The translations under genes were made by a program, and so were the position numbers. DNA of 64,000 bases, taken from assembly GCA_044225675.1 (NCBI GenBank), contig JBGAIH010000013.1, positions 67,283 to 131,282 of the forward strand. Direction: 5' to 3'. The DNA comes from JACMQX01 sp044225675 (GTDB taxonomy: Bacteria; Pseudomonadota; Gammaproteobacteria; Burkholderiales; Burkholderiaceae_C). Shown piece by piece: positions 41,016 through 52,060 of the stretch (position 1 is its first letter; each line of letters starts with the position of its first letter). The notes beneath the pieces were generated by a model. That model was not told the DNA's origin. It saw nothing but the letters and a program-made list of their open reading frames with translations, and searched no databases.

Positions 41016-42068
41016 TTGACCCCCGAGAAGAACCCTGATCCATCGCCTGTTGGCAAGCCACCGGCATGGCTCCTCATGGGCGTGCCGGACGACGCGCGAG
41101 CCAAGCTGGTCTATGCCACGTGGAGAGACGTGCCGCGCACGGTGATGCAAGGCTCTGCCAGCTTCCTGGGCCAGGTGACGGATCCGCCCTGGCAGCTGCA
41201 GCCGGTGTATTTCGGCGCGCCCAGGCTGGAGCTGCCGCCGCAGATGCGCCGCCTTCCGTGCGTCAACTTCCTTGCCGACGCCGACCTGTATCCGCGGGCC
41301 CTCCAGCAGGCACAGGCGTTCGTGCGCGGCATGGATACACCCTGCTTCAATCCGCCCGAGGCCGTGCTGGGCACGACGCGCGACCGGGTGCATCAACAGC
41401 TCAAGAACACACCGGGCGTGCAGATGCCCGTGACCGTGCGCGCCCGCGCGTCGCGCTTGGTGGAGCTTCAGGCCGCGATGGCGGACGCTGGCATCGAGTA
41501 CCCGGTGCTCGTTCGCATGGCCGGCGACCATGGGGGTGTCAGCACGGCACAGGTGCGGGACGCGAACGACTGGGAGGCCATCAACCCTTTGCCATGGGGC
41601 GGCCGCGACGTGTATCTCACGCAGTTCGTGGACTACCGTGACGCCGATGGCCGCTACCGCAAGACGCGGCTGGTGGTGGTCGGCGACACCGTGCACACGC
41701 GGCATCTGATCGTGTCGGCCGGGTGGATGGTCCATCGCAAGGAGCGGCTGCCCGGGACCGAGGACGAAGAGCGCGACTGGCTGGAAGGATTCGCCGTGCG
41801 CACGCTGCCGCGCATCGCACCGGCCGTGCGCGAGATCGCGCGCGGGATCGGGCTGGACTACTTCGGCATCGACTGCAGCCTGCGGCCCGACGGGTCGCTG
41901 CTGATCTTCGAGGCCAACGCCTGCATGAACGTGCTCGCCCGCACGGGCGGCGAGGGCCCGACGATGTGGGACGCGCCGCTCGCCGGCATCCGGGCCTCGC
42001 TGGACCGCGTGCTGGGCGACGTGCGCCAGTGGCGCAGCCTGCGCGCGCCTGCCGGGGTCGCCCCATGA
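41016..42068 (+). CDS. ATP-grasp enzyme, paralogue 3
   Basis: The 350-residue paralogue shares with copies 1 and 2 the elements PPAWLLMGVPDDAR, GSASFLGQVTDPPW, LPCVNFLADADLYPRALQQA, YPVLVRMAGDHGGVSTAQV, YLTQFVDYRDADGRYRKTRL and the Mg-site end LDYFGIDCSLRPDGSLLI followed by FEANACMN. It is closest to copy 1. No ATG fits the conserved N-terminus, so TTG at 41016 is used, and no ribosome site is clear. It is divergent from the secreted-protein gene and overlaps the methyltransferase gene by 4 bp, which ties the enzymes to the secretion cluster. Confidence 0.78.
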   Translation: MTPEKNPDPSPVGKPPAWLLMGVPDDARAKLVYATWRDVPRTVMQGSASFLGQVTDPPWQLQPVYFGAPRLELPPQMRRLPCVNFLADADLYPRALQQAQAFVRGMDTPCFNPPEAVLGTTRDRVHQQLKNTPGVQMPVTVRARASRLVELQAAMADAGIEYPVLVRMAGDHGGVSTAQVRDANDWEAINPLPWGGRDVYLTQFVDYRDADGRYRKTRLVVVGDTVHTRHLIVSAGWMVHRKERLPGTEDEERDWLEGFAVRTLPRIAPAVREIARGIGLDYFGIDCSLRPDGSLLIFEANACMNVLARTGGEGPTMWDAPLAGIRASLDRVLGDVRQWRSLRAPAGVAP

Positions 42069-42850
42069 ACCTGCAGCCCGGCGACGGTCCGCTGGCCGAC
42101 TACGGCGACATTTTCGACCGGCGCGGCAAGGCCTATGCGGAGGCCATGGCACGCTGGCCTGCCGCACGCGACGCGGAGTTTGCTGCCGCTTTCGCGGCCC
42201 GGCCGGTCCGTACAGGCGATCGCGTGCTCGACATACCGGCCGGCGGTGGCTACCTGCGCCGAAGGCTGCCGGGCGCACTGGTCACGGAGCTGGAGTTCAG
42301 CGAGGGTTTTGCAGCCGGCATTCCGGTGGTGGCACCGCTGGGCGAGTGGGGGCCGGCAGCCACCGGGCCGTTCGACCATGCCGTCTGCCTGGCGGCCTTG
42401 CATCACATCGGCGACGGTGACGCGCTGGTGCGCAGGCTGCTCGACCTGCTATCGCCCCGCGGCGTGCTGCACCTGGCCGACGTGCCGGCAGACTCGGGCA
42501 TCGCCGACTTTCTCGACGGCTTCGTGGGACGCTACAACCAGACAGGCCACGCCGGTCTGTATCGCCGCGCCGATGCGCTCGCCTGGGGCCGCCTGGGACG
42601 GGTGCTGCGCTGCGAAGAGCAGGAGGTCGCCTGGCGATTCGACTCCGACGCCGACCTGCTGGGCTTCACGGCACGGCTGTTCGGGGTGAGCGGCTGCACG
42701 GACGCCGATCTCCTGCGGGCCCTCGAGCAGCAGGTGGGCGTCCAGCGCGATGCCCACGGCGTTCGCCTGCTGTGGCGCCTCTGGTACGTGGACCTGGCGG
42801 CAGCCACGCCGGCCGGCGACGATTCCCGAGCCCCAGCGACGGTCCCCTGA
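42065..42850 (+). CDS. Class I SAM-dependent methyltransferase
   Basis: The 261-residue product has a Rossmann-type methyltransferase core with motif I VLDIPAGGGYLRRRL (about residues 54-68), an acidic residue in ELEFSEG, FDHAVCLAALHHIGDGD (motif IV/post) and LSPRGVLHLADV. The acceptor substrate cannot be named. The ATG overlaps the stop of ATP-grasp paralogue 3 (ATGA), so the two are co-translated. It is convergent with the exporter adaptor gene, 24 bp away. Context suggests that it modifies the same molecule as the ATP-grasp enzymes. Confidence 0.82.
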   Translation: MNLQPGDGPLADYGDIFDRRGKAYAEAMARWPAARDAEFAAAFAARPVRTGDRVLDIPAGGGYLRRRLPGALVTELEFSEGFAAGIPVVAPLGEWGPAATGPFDHAVCLAALHHIGDGDALVRRLLDLLSPRGVLHLADVPADSGIADFLDGFVGRYNQTGHAGLYRRADALAWGRLGRVLRCEEQEVAWRFDSDADLLGFTARLFGVSGCTDADLLRALEQQVGVQRDAHGVRLLWRLWYVDLAAATPAGDDSRAPATVP

Positions 42851-42874
42851 TACCGGGGCCCGCAGTCACGGCGC

Positions 42875-44257
42875 TCAGCGCTCGCGCAGAGCCTCTCGCG
42901 CCTTGTTCACCGGCTTGAGCAGGTAGCTCATCACCGACTTCTCGCCGGTCTTGATCTCGGCGATTGCGATCATGCCGGGCATGATGGGCACCGGCTTGCC
43001 GCCGATGTCGAGCGCGGCCTTGTCGGTGCGGATCAGCACCCGGTAGAACTTCTCGTCGGCATTGCGCTGGCCCTTGGCCTCCTCGTCCTTGACGGTGTCG
43101 GGGCTGATCAGCTCGACCTTGCCCTTGAGCCCGCCGTAGATCGAGTAGTCGAACGCGGTGATCTTCACCGTCGCATCCAGCCCCGGGCGGATGAAGGCCA
43201 CATCGGCCGGGCGGATGCGCGCCTCCACCAGCAGCTGGTCTTCGAGCGGGACGATCTCCATGATGTCCTGGGCCGGCTGCACCACGCCACCCACGGTGTT
43301 GAAGCGCACGTTCTTGACGGTGCCGCGAACCGGCGCCGTCAGCGTTGTGCGACGCAGGATGTCCTCGCGTGCGGTGAGCGTCTCGCTGGTCTGCGCGAGC
43401 TCGGACTCGACCTTGACCAGCTCGTTGGCGGACTCGGCACGCAGCCGCGTCTGCTTGTCGGTGATCTGCACCGCCAGCTCGTTGATGCTGCGGCGCAGGC
43501 GAAGCACCTCGGTCTCGGCCACCAGGCCCTTGGCGGCCAGGGGCTCGAGCATCTGCAGCTCCTTGTTGGCCAGCTCCATGCTGCGGCGCAGGCCGGCCAC
43601 GGATTCATCGACCGCACTGCGCTTGGCATTGAAGGTCTCGGTCTCGCTGCGCACGAGCTGCGGCACGGCCAGCACCTCGGGCGGAAACTCGATGCGTCCG
43701 CCGCGGCTTTCGGCGCGCAGGCGCGCCTGCGTCGCCTTGAGCGCGAGCGCCTTGCTGACGCCTTCCATGAGCGAGCTGCGTGCCTTGGTCGGGTCGATGC
43801 GAACGAGCGGCTGGCCGGCCGCCACGACCGCGCCCTCGCGCACGAACAGCTCGGCCACGATGCCGCCCTCCAGGCTCTGGATGACCTGCTCGCGGCTGGA
43901 CGGGATGATGCGTCCGTCGCCGCGCGTGATCTCCTCGACCTGCGTGAGCGATGCCCAGGCGATGAAGCTCGCCAGCAGGGCCACGAGGCCGCCGAGCAGC
44001 CAGCCCACGATGTTCTGGCGTTCGGTGACGAGTGCCTGGTAGACGTCCTGCGTGTAGGGCAGGTCGCGCGCCGACAGGGCCGAGGGCACCGCCGGCAGGC
44101 GTTCGGTGGCCACGGCAGGCAGCTGAGCGCGCGTCACGGGGGCGGCGTTCGCCCCGCTGGCGGACGAGCCCTCCGCAAGGGCTCCGGAGGCGGGCCGGGG
44201 TCCGCAGCTCGGTGCGCCAGACTGTGCGCCGGTGGCGTCGATCGGATCGTTGCTCAT
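42875..44257 (-). CDS. Type I secretion membrane-fusion protein, HlyD/LapC-like
   Basis: The 460-residue adaptor joins the inner-membrane ABC exporter to the outer-membrane channel. It has an 80-residue cytosolic Ala/Pro-rich lead and one membrane helix (NIVGWLLGGLVALLASFIAWASL, about 84-106). A lipoyl-like half (GDGRIIPSSREQVIQSLEGGIV), a long coiled-coil hairpin (about 190-330) and a beta-barrel end (TVKITAFDYSIYGGLKGKVE; IMPGMIAIAEI) follow. These are characteristic of HlyD-family proteins of the LapC/RTX type. Its ATG overlaps the stop of the ABC gene by 4 bp. Confidence 0.92.
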   Translation of the reverse strand: MSNDPIDATGAQSGAPSCGPRPASGALAEGSSASGANAAPVTRAQLPAVATERLPAVPSALSARDLPYTQDVYQALVTERQNIVGWLLGGLVALLASFIAWASLTQVEEITRGDGRIIPSSREQVIQSLEGGIVAELFVREGAVVAAGQPLVRIDPTKARSSLMEGVSKALALKATQARLRAESRGGRIEFPPEVLAVPQLVRSETETFNAKRSAVDESVAGLRRSMELANKELQMLEPLAAKGLVAETEVLRLRRSINELAVQITDKQTRLRAESANELVKVESELAQTSETLTAREDILRRTTLTAPVRGTVKNVRFNTVGGVVQPAQDIMEIVPLEDQLLVEARIRPADVAFIRPGLDATVKITAFDYSIYGGLKGKVELISPDTVKDEEAKGQRNADEKFYRVLIRTDKAALDIGGKPVPIMPGMIAIAEIKTGEKSVMSYLLKPVNKAREALRER

Positions 44258-46506
44258 GCGGCATCTCCCTGCGCGGCGCCGCGCCGGCCGATGGCGGGCG
44301 CGGTCGGATCGACCTTTTTGACGCGGCCTTCGCGCATCGCCTGCATCACCGCGTCGCGCGGACCGTCGGCCGCGCGCACGCCGTGGTCGATGACCATCAC
44401 GCGCTGGACCCAGTCAAGCAGCTGCAGCTTGTGGGTGACGAGAATGACGGTCTTGTCGCGCGCGAATTCGAACAGGGCCTGCAGGGCCTGCGACTCGGTG
44501 CTGCTGTCCATGGCGGCGGTCGGCTCGTCAAGCAGCAGCACGCTCGGGTCGACCAGCATGGCGCGGGCCAGGGCGATCGCCTGGCGCTGCCCGCCCGAGA
44601 GGTTCTCGCCGCGCTCGCCGACCATCATGTCGTAGCCCAGCGGATGCGCCTGCGCGAAGGCATGCACGCCCACGGCGGCGGCGGCGCGCATCATGGCTTC
44701 ATCGCTGGCGGCCGGTGCGCCCAGCTTGAGGTTGTCGCGCAGCGTGCCGAAGAACATCTGCGCATGCTGGCCGACGTACAGCACGGTGCGCCGGTATTCG
44801 GCCGGATCGATCTGCCGGATGTCCACATCGTCGGCCAGCACCAGGCCCTGACCGGGCTGGTACAACCCCGCCAGCAGCTTGAGCAGCGTGGTCTTGCCGC
44901 TGCCCACCCGGCCCAGGATGGCGAGCTTCTCGCCGCGGCGCACGGTGAAGCTGGCATCGCGCACGACCAGGGGCGAGTTAGGCGCGTAGGCGAACTTCAG
45001 GTCACGCACCGCCAGGTCAGCCTGGGGATGGGCCCGTGTGGCGTAGCTGCGGCCGCTCTCACGGTCGCTGGGCCTCTTCATGATGTCGTTGAGCGTGCGG
45101 TAGCTGCTGCGCGCCTGCTGCATGCGGATGGCCAGCGAGTTCAGCGTGGCCAGCGGGTTGAGCGCCCGGCCGGCCAGCATCACGGCGCCGATCAGCACGC
45201 CCTGTGTGATCGTGTTGTCGCCGATCAGGTAGACGCCCCAGACCACCATCGCGACGGTGCACAGGGTGTTGACGGCATACTGGAAGTTCGTGACCGCATT
45301 GGACAGCAGCCGGCTCTTGTTGGCGGTGATGGCCGTGATCGCGCTCGCACGCTCATACAGCTGCTGCATGCGGCCTTCGGCGCGCAGCGACTTGAGCGTC
45401 TCGGCGCCTTCGATCGTCTCGATCAGCACGCCGTGCCGAACGCTCGACTCGCGCAGATTCTGGTTGATGTTGCGTGCCAGGGCCGGCTGCACCGACAGGC
45501 CGACGATCACGATCAGCGGCACGGCCAGCATCGGCACCAGCGCAAGCGGCCCGGCCAGCACGTACAGCACGGCCAGGAACAGCACGAGAAAGGGCAGGTC
45601 GCTGATGGCCACGAGCACGGTGGAGGTGGCGAAGTCGCGCAGCGACTCGTACTCCTTGAGCATGTTGGCGAAGGCCCCCGCCGATTGGGGCCGCGCCTCC
45701 AGCCGCGTGGCCTGCACCTTGGCAAACAGCGACGATCCCAGGAGCAGGTCAGCCTTCTTGCCGGCGTTGTCGAGAAGCCAGGCGCGCAGATTGCGCAGGA
45801 AGTATTCGAAGAGCAGGGCGACGCACACGCCGATGGCCAGCGTCCAGAGCGTGGTGTAGGCCTGGTTGGCCACCACGCGGTCGTAGACATTCATCGTGAA
45901 GAACACGCTCGCCAGCGCCAGCACATTGATCAGGATGGCCGCCACGCCGGCCTCGACATAGTAGGCACGGAAATGCCGGATGACGCGCCAGAACCAGTGA
46001 CCTTCGCCATCGAACAGATCGATGCCCGAGCGTGCGTCGCCGCTTTGCTGCAGGCCGGCGCGCTTGAGCAGCAGCACATCGCCCTGCAGACTGGCCTCGA
46101 ACGCCTCTCGGCCGATCGCCACGGGCGCATCGCCCATCTCGGGCAGCAGCGCATGTACCTCGGTTTCGGTCCGCGCCGTGACGACGGCAGCACTGCCGTC
46201 GCTGCGCAAAACCAGGCACGGCAGGAGGAGGGTGGGCACCTGGCGCAGCGCGCGCTTTTGCCAGGCGCCCTCGAAGCCATGCGCCCGCACGACACGCTCC
46301 ACCTGAGCGGGCGTGAGGGCCTGGGTGACGGGCAGCCCGGCGATCAGCGCGTCTTCGCTGACCTGGTAGCCCAGCAGTCCGAGGAACTGGCGCAAGGCCA
46401 CCAGCAGGCCCGAACGCTCGGGCGGCTCGGCGGTGGCCTGGGTTGCAGCAGAGGGGGAGGGTAGGGGCGGCTCGGCCGTTGCGGGAGCCAGGGAGTCTGT
46501 CGTCAC
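44254..46506 (-). CDS. Type I secretion ABC exporter with degenerate C39-like domain, LapB-like
   Basis: The 750-residue product has a C39-like N-terminal domain (about 25-160) without the catalytic Cys of true C39 peptidases. It should therefore bind rather than cleave its substrate, as in LapB/HlyB. A six-helix membrane domain (about 175-450) and an ATPase domain follow, with Walker A GRVGSGKT, signature LSGGQRQ, Walker B VLLLDEPT and the His switch in LVTHK. The start is a GTG at 46506, overlapping the TolC-like gene's stop by 4 bp. The closest functional class is the exporter of giant adhesins. The likely cargo is the repeat protein at 37886-40777. Confidence 0.92.
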   Translation of the reverse strand: MTTDSLAPATAEPPLPSPSAATQATAEPPERSGLLVALRQFLGLLGYQVSEDALIAGLPVTQALTPAQVERVVRAHGFEGAWQKRALRQVPTLLLPCLVLRSDGSAAVVTARTETEVHALLPEMGDAPVAIGREAFEASLQGDVLLLKRAGLQQSGDARSGIDLFDGEGHWFWRVIRHFRAYYVEAGVAAILINVLALASVFFTMNVYDRVVANQAYTTLWTLAIGVCVALLFEYFLRNLRAWLLDNAGKKADLLLGSSLFAKVQATRLEARPQSAGAFANMLKEYESLRDFATSTVLVAISDLPFLVLFLAVLYVLAGPLALVPMLAVPLIVIVGLSVQPALARNINQNLRESSVRHGVLIETIEGAETLKSLRAEGRMQQLYERASAITAITANKSRLLSNAVTNFQYAVNTLCTVAMVVWGVYLIGDNTITQGVLIGAVMLAGRALNPLATLNSLAIRMQQARSSYRTLNDIMKRPSDRESGRSYATRAHPQADLAVRDLKFAYAPNSPLVVRDASFTVRRGEKLAILGRVGSGKTTLLKLLAGLYQPGQGLVLADDVDIRQIDPAEYRRTVLYVGQHAQMFFGTLRDNLKLGAPAASDEAMMRAAAAVGVHAFAQAHPLGYDMMVGERGENLSGGQRQAIALARAMLVDPSVLLLDEPTAAMDSSTESQALQALFEFARDKTVILVTHKLQLLDWVQRVMVIDHGVRAADGPRDAVMQAMREGRVKKVDPTAPAIGRRGAAQGDAA

Positions 46507-47783
46507 TTGGCAGCCGTCACGGGAGGCAGGTTGAAGAATTCGCCCAGGCGGGCGGTGGCGGCCAGGACGCGGTAGCGCGCCTGCTCCTGCTCGGCCGCAT
46601 CGGTCTGCGCGCTGGTCCGCGCCTGGAAGATCTCGTTCTCGACATTGAGCAGATCGAGGATCGAGCGGCGCGCGATCTTGAACTGCTCCCAGTAGTTGTC
46701 GCGCACGCTCGACAGCTGGTTCACCAGGCGATCCCAGGCCGCTGCGCGGTCGGTGCGGGTCTGCACGGCCGTCCACTGCCGGGTGACTTCGGTGGTCAGG
46801 TCGCGCCGCGTCGTCTCCAGCGTGTCAAGCGCCGCCTGCTGCTGTTCGCGCGCGGCATTGGCGGCCGCCTGCCCGGCGCCGCCGTCAAAGCCCGTCCAGT
46901 TGCTCACGAGGCGAACGTCGAAGACGTGAAAGTACTTGCGGTTGGCGGTGCCGGCCGGATCGGCGCCCAGCGTGCCCTGGAGGTCCAGGCGCGGATGGCG
47001 CCACTTGTCGGCCACGGCCGCCGCCTTCTCGGCCACGTCCACGTCGGCCCGCGCCGCCAGCACGGCGGGGTGGGTGTCGATCAGCGCCAGCGCGGCGCCT
47101 TCGCTGGCCGGCATGAAGGCCGCAGCGCTGCGCGGTGCGGTCAGTGATGCGATGCGCCGCTGGGTCAGCGCCCCCAGTTGGGCGCTGGCTTCGGTCAATG
47201 CCGCCTGGCGCGTCGCCAGTGTCACCCGGGCCTGCTCGAGCCGCGCGTTCGCCTGGTCCAGATCGGAGCGGCGGCCGCGGTCGACGTTGACGATCTCGGC
47301 CACCCGCGAGACGAGGTCGGTGTGCGCCGCCACATTGCGCTCGGCCTCGAGCACGAGCCGCTGCTGCTTGACGCTTTCGAGGTAGGCATCGGCGATCTGG
47401 CCGGCCAGCTGCTCGACCGCGACCTGGATGCGCAAGCCGGCCGCCGACTGGCGGGCCTTCTGGCGATCGGTCTCGGCATGGGTCTTGCCGCCGTCATAGA
47501 GAAGCTGCGTGGCGCGCAGACCGACGTCGCCGGCAGAGGAGCTGGCGCCGCCGCTCGTCACGCCCGGATCGGCCACGACGCCGAAGCGGGGGGACCACGC
47601 CGCCGCTGCGGCTTCCACCTCAAACCCTGCGGCACGCGCTGCGGCACGGGCCGCCTGCACTTTGGGGTGCGTGGGCACGGTGGAGGGAATCAGGGAGTCG
47701 AGCGATTGGGCGCTGGCGCTCCAGGCCAGAAGCAGGCAGGCGCCGGCAACCCAGCTGCGGCGACACAGACGAATGACGATCAA
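46503..47783 (-). CDS. TolC-family outer-membrane channel, LapE-like
   Basis: The 426-residue product has a signal peptide (RSWVAGACLLLAWSASAQ, cut near 25) and two homologous TolC/OEP repeats with coiled-coil helices (QARLEQARVTLATRQAAL-like stretches). It ends with RARYRVLAATARLGEFFNLPP, as in LapE-type channels. The frame lacks an ATG; TTG at 47783, 8 bases after GGAGGG, is the likely start. It is the first gene of a three-gene operon (channel, ABC exporter, adaptor) joined by 4-bp overlaps, and is divergent from mnmG. It forms the outer-membrane exit duct of the type I system. Confidence 0.9.
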   Translation of the reverse strand: MIVIRLCRRSWVAGACLLLAWSASAQSLDSLIPSTVPTHPKVQAARAAARAAGFEVEAAAAAWSPRFGVVADPGVTSGGASSSAGDVGLRATQLLYDGGKTHAETDRQKARQSAAGLRIQVAVEQLAGQIADAYLESVKQQRLVLEAERNVAAHTDLVSRVAEIVNVDRGRRSDLDQANARLEQARVTLATRQAALTEASAQLGALTQRRIASLTAPRSAAAFMPASEGAALALIDTHPAVLAARADVDVAEKAAAVADKWRHPRLDLQGTLGADPAGTANRKYFHVFDVRLVSNWTGFDGGAGQAAANAAREQQQAALDTLETTRRDLTTEVTRQWTAVQTRTDRAAAWDRLVNQLSSVRDNYWEQFKIARRSILDLLNVENEIFQARTSAQTDAAEQEQARYRVLAATARLGEFFNLPPVTAAK

Positions 47784-47871
47784 GGCTCAATCCCTCCAAG
47801 GATATCGTGTACTTCTGTATCCGATTGTGCCTGCATGCAGGCGTCTTGCCAGCATGGTTTGCATGGCACCG

Positions 47872-47899
47872 CTGCACATTTTTTCAGCAGCACGATAAA
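47872..47899 (+). promoter_or_regulatory. Possible sigma-70 promoter upstream of mnmG
   Basis: CTGCAC (47872-47877) and GATAAA (47894-47899) are separated by 16 bp, in a locally AT-rich patch with a run of T. They lie about 90 bp before the mnmG start. Both hexamers are imperfect. Confidence 0.35.
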
Positions 47900-47989
47900 A
47901 TCGGCGGCTCTTCGCGGCGCTCCTCGCCGCAATGCTTCGCCGCTGACCTTCGGGTGCCCCACGCGGCTCGTACGGAGGCTGTGACGCCC

Positions 47990-49943
<1,954 letters not shown>

Positions 49944-49972
<29 letters not shown>

Positions 49973-50615
49973 GGCCGAGCTGCGCGCCGGCCTGCTGGCG
50001 CTCGACCTGCCACTGAGCGACATTCAGGTCGCCCAGTGCCTGGACTACCTGGCGCTGATCCAGAAATGGAACAAGGTCTACAACCTCACGGCCGTGCGGG
50101 ACCCGGCCGAGATGCTGACCCACCACCTTCTGGACAGCCTGGCCGTGATGGCGCCCTTGGCACGCCAGACCGGGGGCCGCCCGCTTCGCCTGCTGGACGT
50201 CGGCTCCGGCGCCGGCCTGCCCGGCGTCGTGATCGCCATCTGCCGACCCGATGTCAGCGTGACCTGCGTGGACACGGTGCAGAAGAAGGCGGCTTTTGTG
50301 CAGCAGGCGGCTGCGACGCTCAAGCTGCCGAATCTTCGCGGCCTGCACGCGCGCGTCGAGTCGATCAGCGAACCCCATGACCTTGTCTGCTCCCGGGCCT
50401 TCGCCTCACTGGCCGACTTTGTCGTCTGGTCGCACGGCGCGCTGGCGGGGCAGGGCGTCTGGCTCGCCATGAAGGGCAAGCATCCCGGCGATGAGATCGC
50501 GGCCCTGCCGGCGGACGTCGAGGTGTTTCACGTGGAACAACTGAGCGTCCCCGGAATGGACGCGCAGCGCTGCATCGTATGGATGCGGCCTCTGGCGGGC
50601 GGGCCGGTAACGTAA
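49944..50615 (+). CDS. rsmG: 16S rRNA (guanine-527-N7)-methyltransferase RsmG (GidB)
   Basis: This enzyme methylates G527 of 16S rRNA using SAM. The 223-residue product shows LDYLALIQKWNKVYNLTAVRDPAEMLTHHLLDSL, the SAM-binding LLDVGSGAGLPGVVIAI and VDTVQKKAAFVQQAA, all family-specific. The start is uncertain: Met at 49944 overlaps mnmG by 29 bp, and Met at 49959 by 14 bp. A second parS site is embedded near its 3' end (50524-50539). It is co-directional with mnmG and precedes the LysE-type gene by 29 bp. Confidence 0.95.
50524..50539. other. parS: parS site (one mismatch) inside rsmG
   Basis: TGTTTCACGTGGAACA matches the 16-bp parS consensus except for one G in the right arm, a substitution often seen in functional sites. 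It lies about 1.1 kb from the site in mnmG and close upstream of parA. Confidence 0.88.
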
Positions 50616-50644
50616 ACTCCCCCCTTCAACCCCGGGGAATCTCC

Positions 50645-51259
50645 ATGTTCGGCATCTCAGACTACGGCGCCTTTGTCGCCGCCATCATCATTTTTCTGGC
50701 GATTCCCGGGCCTGGCAATCTGGCGCTGATCACCTCGACCAGCAAGGGCGGGCGCATCGGCGGCCTGGCCGCCACCCTGGGCGTTATCGCTGGAGACCAG
50801 GTTCTGATGTGGATGGCCGTGGCCGGCGTGGCTGCGTTGCTGGCCGCCTATCCCGCCGCCTTTCATGCCGTGCAGTGGGCCGGCGCCGCGTACCTGGCCT
50901 GGCTGGGCTTCAGAATGCTCACGGCCAAGCCCGGCGACAAGCCCGTCCTGAACATCCAGCCGCGTCACTACTTCCGCCAGGCGGCACTGATCACCCTGCT
51001 CAATCCGAAGGCCATCGTGTTCTACATGGCCTTCTTCCCGCTGTTCGTCGATCCTGTCCACCACCAGGGTCTGCTGACCTTCGGCGTGATGGCGGCCACG
51101 ATCGCGGTGCTCACCTTCCTCTACGGCCTGGTGGTCGTCCTGCTTACCTACCACCTGGCGGAGCGTCTGCGCGCCAACCCGGTGGTCACGCGGGTGCTGG
51201 AAAAGCTGGCCGGCGTGTTCCTCATCGGCTTCGGCGTCAAGCTGGCCCTGACCAAGTAA
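50645..51259 (+). CDS. LysE/RhtB-family amino-acid exporter
   Basis: The 204-residue inner-membrane protein has six predicted helices. The family start is IFLAIPGPGNLALITSTSKGGRIGGLAATLGVIAGD, and the middle segment ALITLLNPKAIVFYMAFFPLFV is typical of RhtB-like exporters. It probably exports an amino acid, but specificity (threonine, homoserine, leucine, lysine) cannot be inferred. It sits between rsmG and parA, as is usual in Comamonadaceae, and is likely co-transcribed with them. Confidence 0.92.
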   Translation: MFGISDYGAFVAAIIIFLAIPGPGNLALITSTSKGGRIGGLAATLGVIAGDQVLMWMAVAGVAALLAAYPAAFHAVQWAGAAYLAWLGFRMLTAKPGDKPVLNIQPRHYFRQAALITLLNPKAIVFYMAFFPLFVDPVHHQGLLTFGVMAATIAVLTFLYGLVVVLLTYHLAERLRANPVVTRVLEKLAGVFLIGFGVKLALTK

Positions 51260-51278
51260 GAGCGGGGCAGCACCACCC

Positions 51279-52049
51279 ATGGCCAAGATTTTCTGCATCG
51301 CCAACCAGAAGGGCGGCGTCGGCAAGACGACCACCACCGTCAATCTCGCCGCCGGTCTGGCCAAGGTCGGCCAGCGGGTTCTCATGATCGACCTCGACCC
51401 GCAAGGCAACGCGACCATGGGATGCAACGTCGACAAGCGCAAGCTGACGCTCAGCGTGTATGACGTGCTGCTGGAGTCCGCCTCGGTGGCCGAAGCACGC
51501 GTGCGCAGCGAGAAGTGCGGCATCGACGTCCTGGGCGCCAATCGCGAACTCGCGGGCGCCGAGGTGGAGCTGGTCGGCATGGAGCGCCGCGACAAACGGC
51601 TCAAGGAAGCGCTCGCCGCAGTGGACGGCGAATACGACTTCATCCTGATCGACTGCCCGCCCTCGCTGTCCATGCTGACGCTCAACGGCCTGTGCTGCGC
51701 CCACGGTGTGATCGTGCCGATGCAGTGCGAGTACTTCGCCCTCGAAGGGCTCACCGACCTGGTCAACACCATCAAGCAGGTCCATGCCAACCTCAACAAG
51801 GACCTGCAGATCATCGGACTGCTGCGGGTGATGTTCGACCCCCGCATCACCCTGCAGCAGCAGGTCAGCGACCAGCTCAAGGCCCACTTCGGCGACAAGG
51901 TGTTCAACACCGTGATTCCGCGCAACGTTCGCCTGGCCGAAGCGCCCAGCTACGGCCTGCCCGGCGTAGTGTTCGATCCCTCGGCCAAGGGCAGCCAGGC
52001 CTTTGTCGAATTCGCGCAGGAGATGGTCGAGCGCATCCGCGGCATGTGA
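51279..52049 (+). CDS. parA: Chromosome partitioning ATPase ParA (Soj)
   Basis: The 256-residue product is a Walker-type ATPase. It begins MAKIFCIANQKGGVGKTTTTVNLA (deviant Walker A, with the signature Lys before GGVGKTT). It continues with MIDLDPQGNATMG and DFILIDCPPSLSMLTLNGL (Walker B region) and GVVFDPSAKGSQAFVEFA near the end. It binds nucleoid DNA in its ATP form and moves ParB-parS complexes. A small hydrolase gene separates it from parB, a conserved arrangement in this group, and two parS sites lie within 2 kb upstream. Confidence 0.96.
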   Translation: MAKIFCIANQKGGVGKTTTTVNLAAGLAKVGQRVLMIDLDPQGNATMGCNVDKRKLTLSVYDVLLESASVAEARVRSEKCGIDVLGANRELAGAEVELVGMERRDKRLKEALAAVDGEYDFILIDCPPSLSMLTLNGLCCAHGVIVPMQCEYFALEGLTDLVNTIKQVHANLNKDLQIIGLLRVMFDPRITLQQQVSDQLKAHFGDKVFNTVIPRNVRLAEAPSYGLPGVVFDPSAKGSQAFVEFAQEMVERIRGM

Positions 52050-52060
52050 GGGCGGCCACC

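Noticed and set aside
44032..46464. An 810-codon open frame opposite the exporter ABC and adaptor genes
   Set aside because: It is antisense to two well-supported genes and has a His/Gln/Arg-rich composition with no domain.
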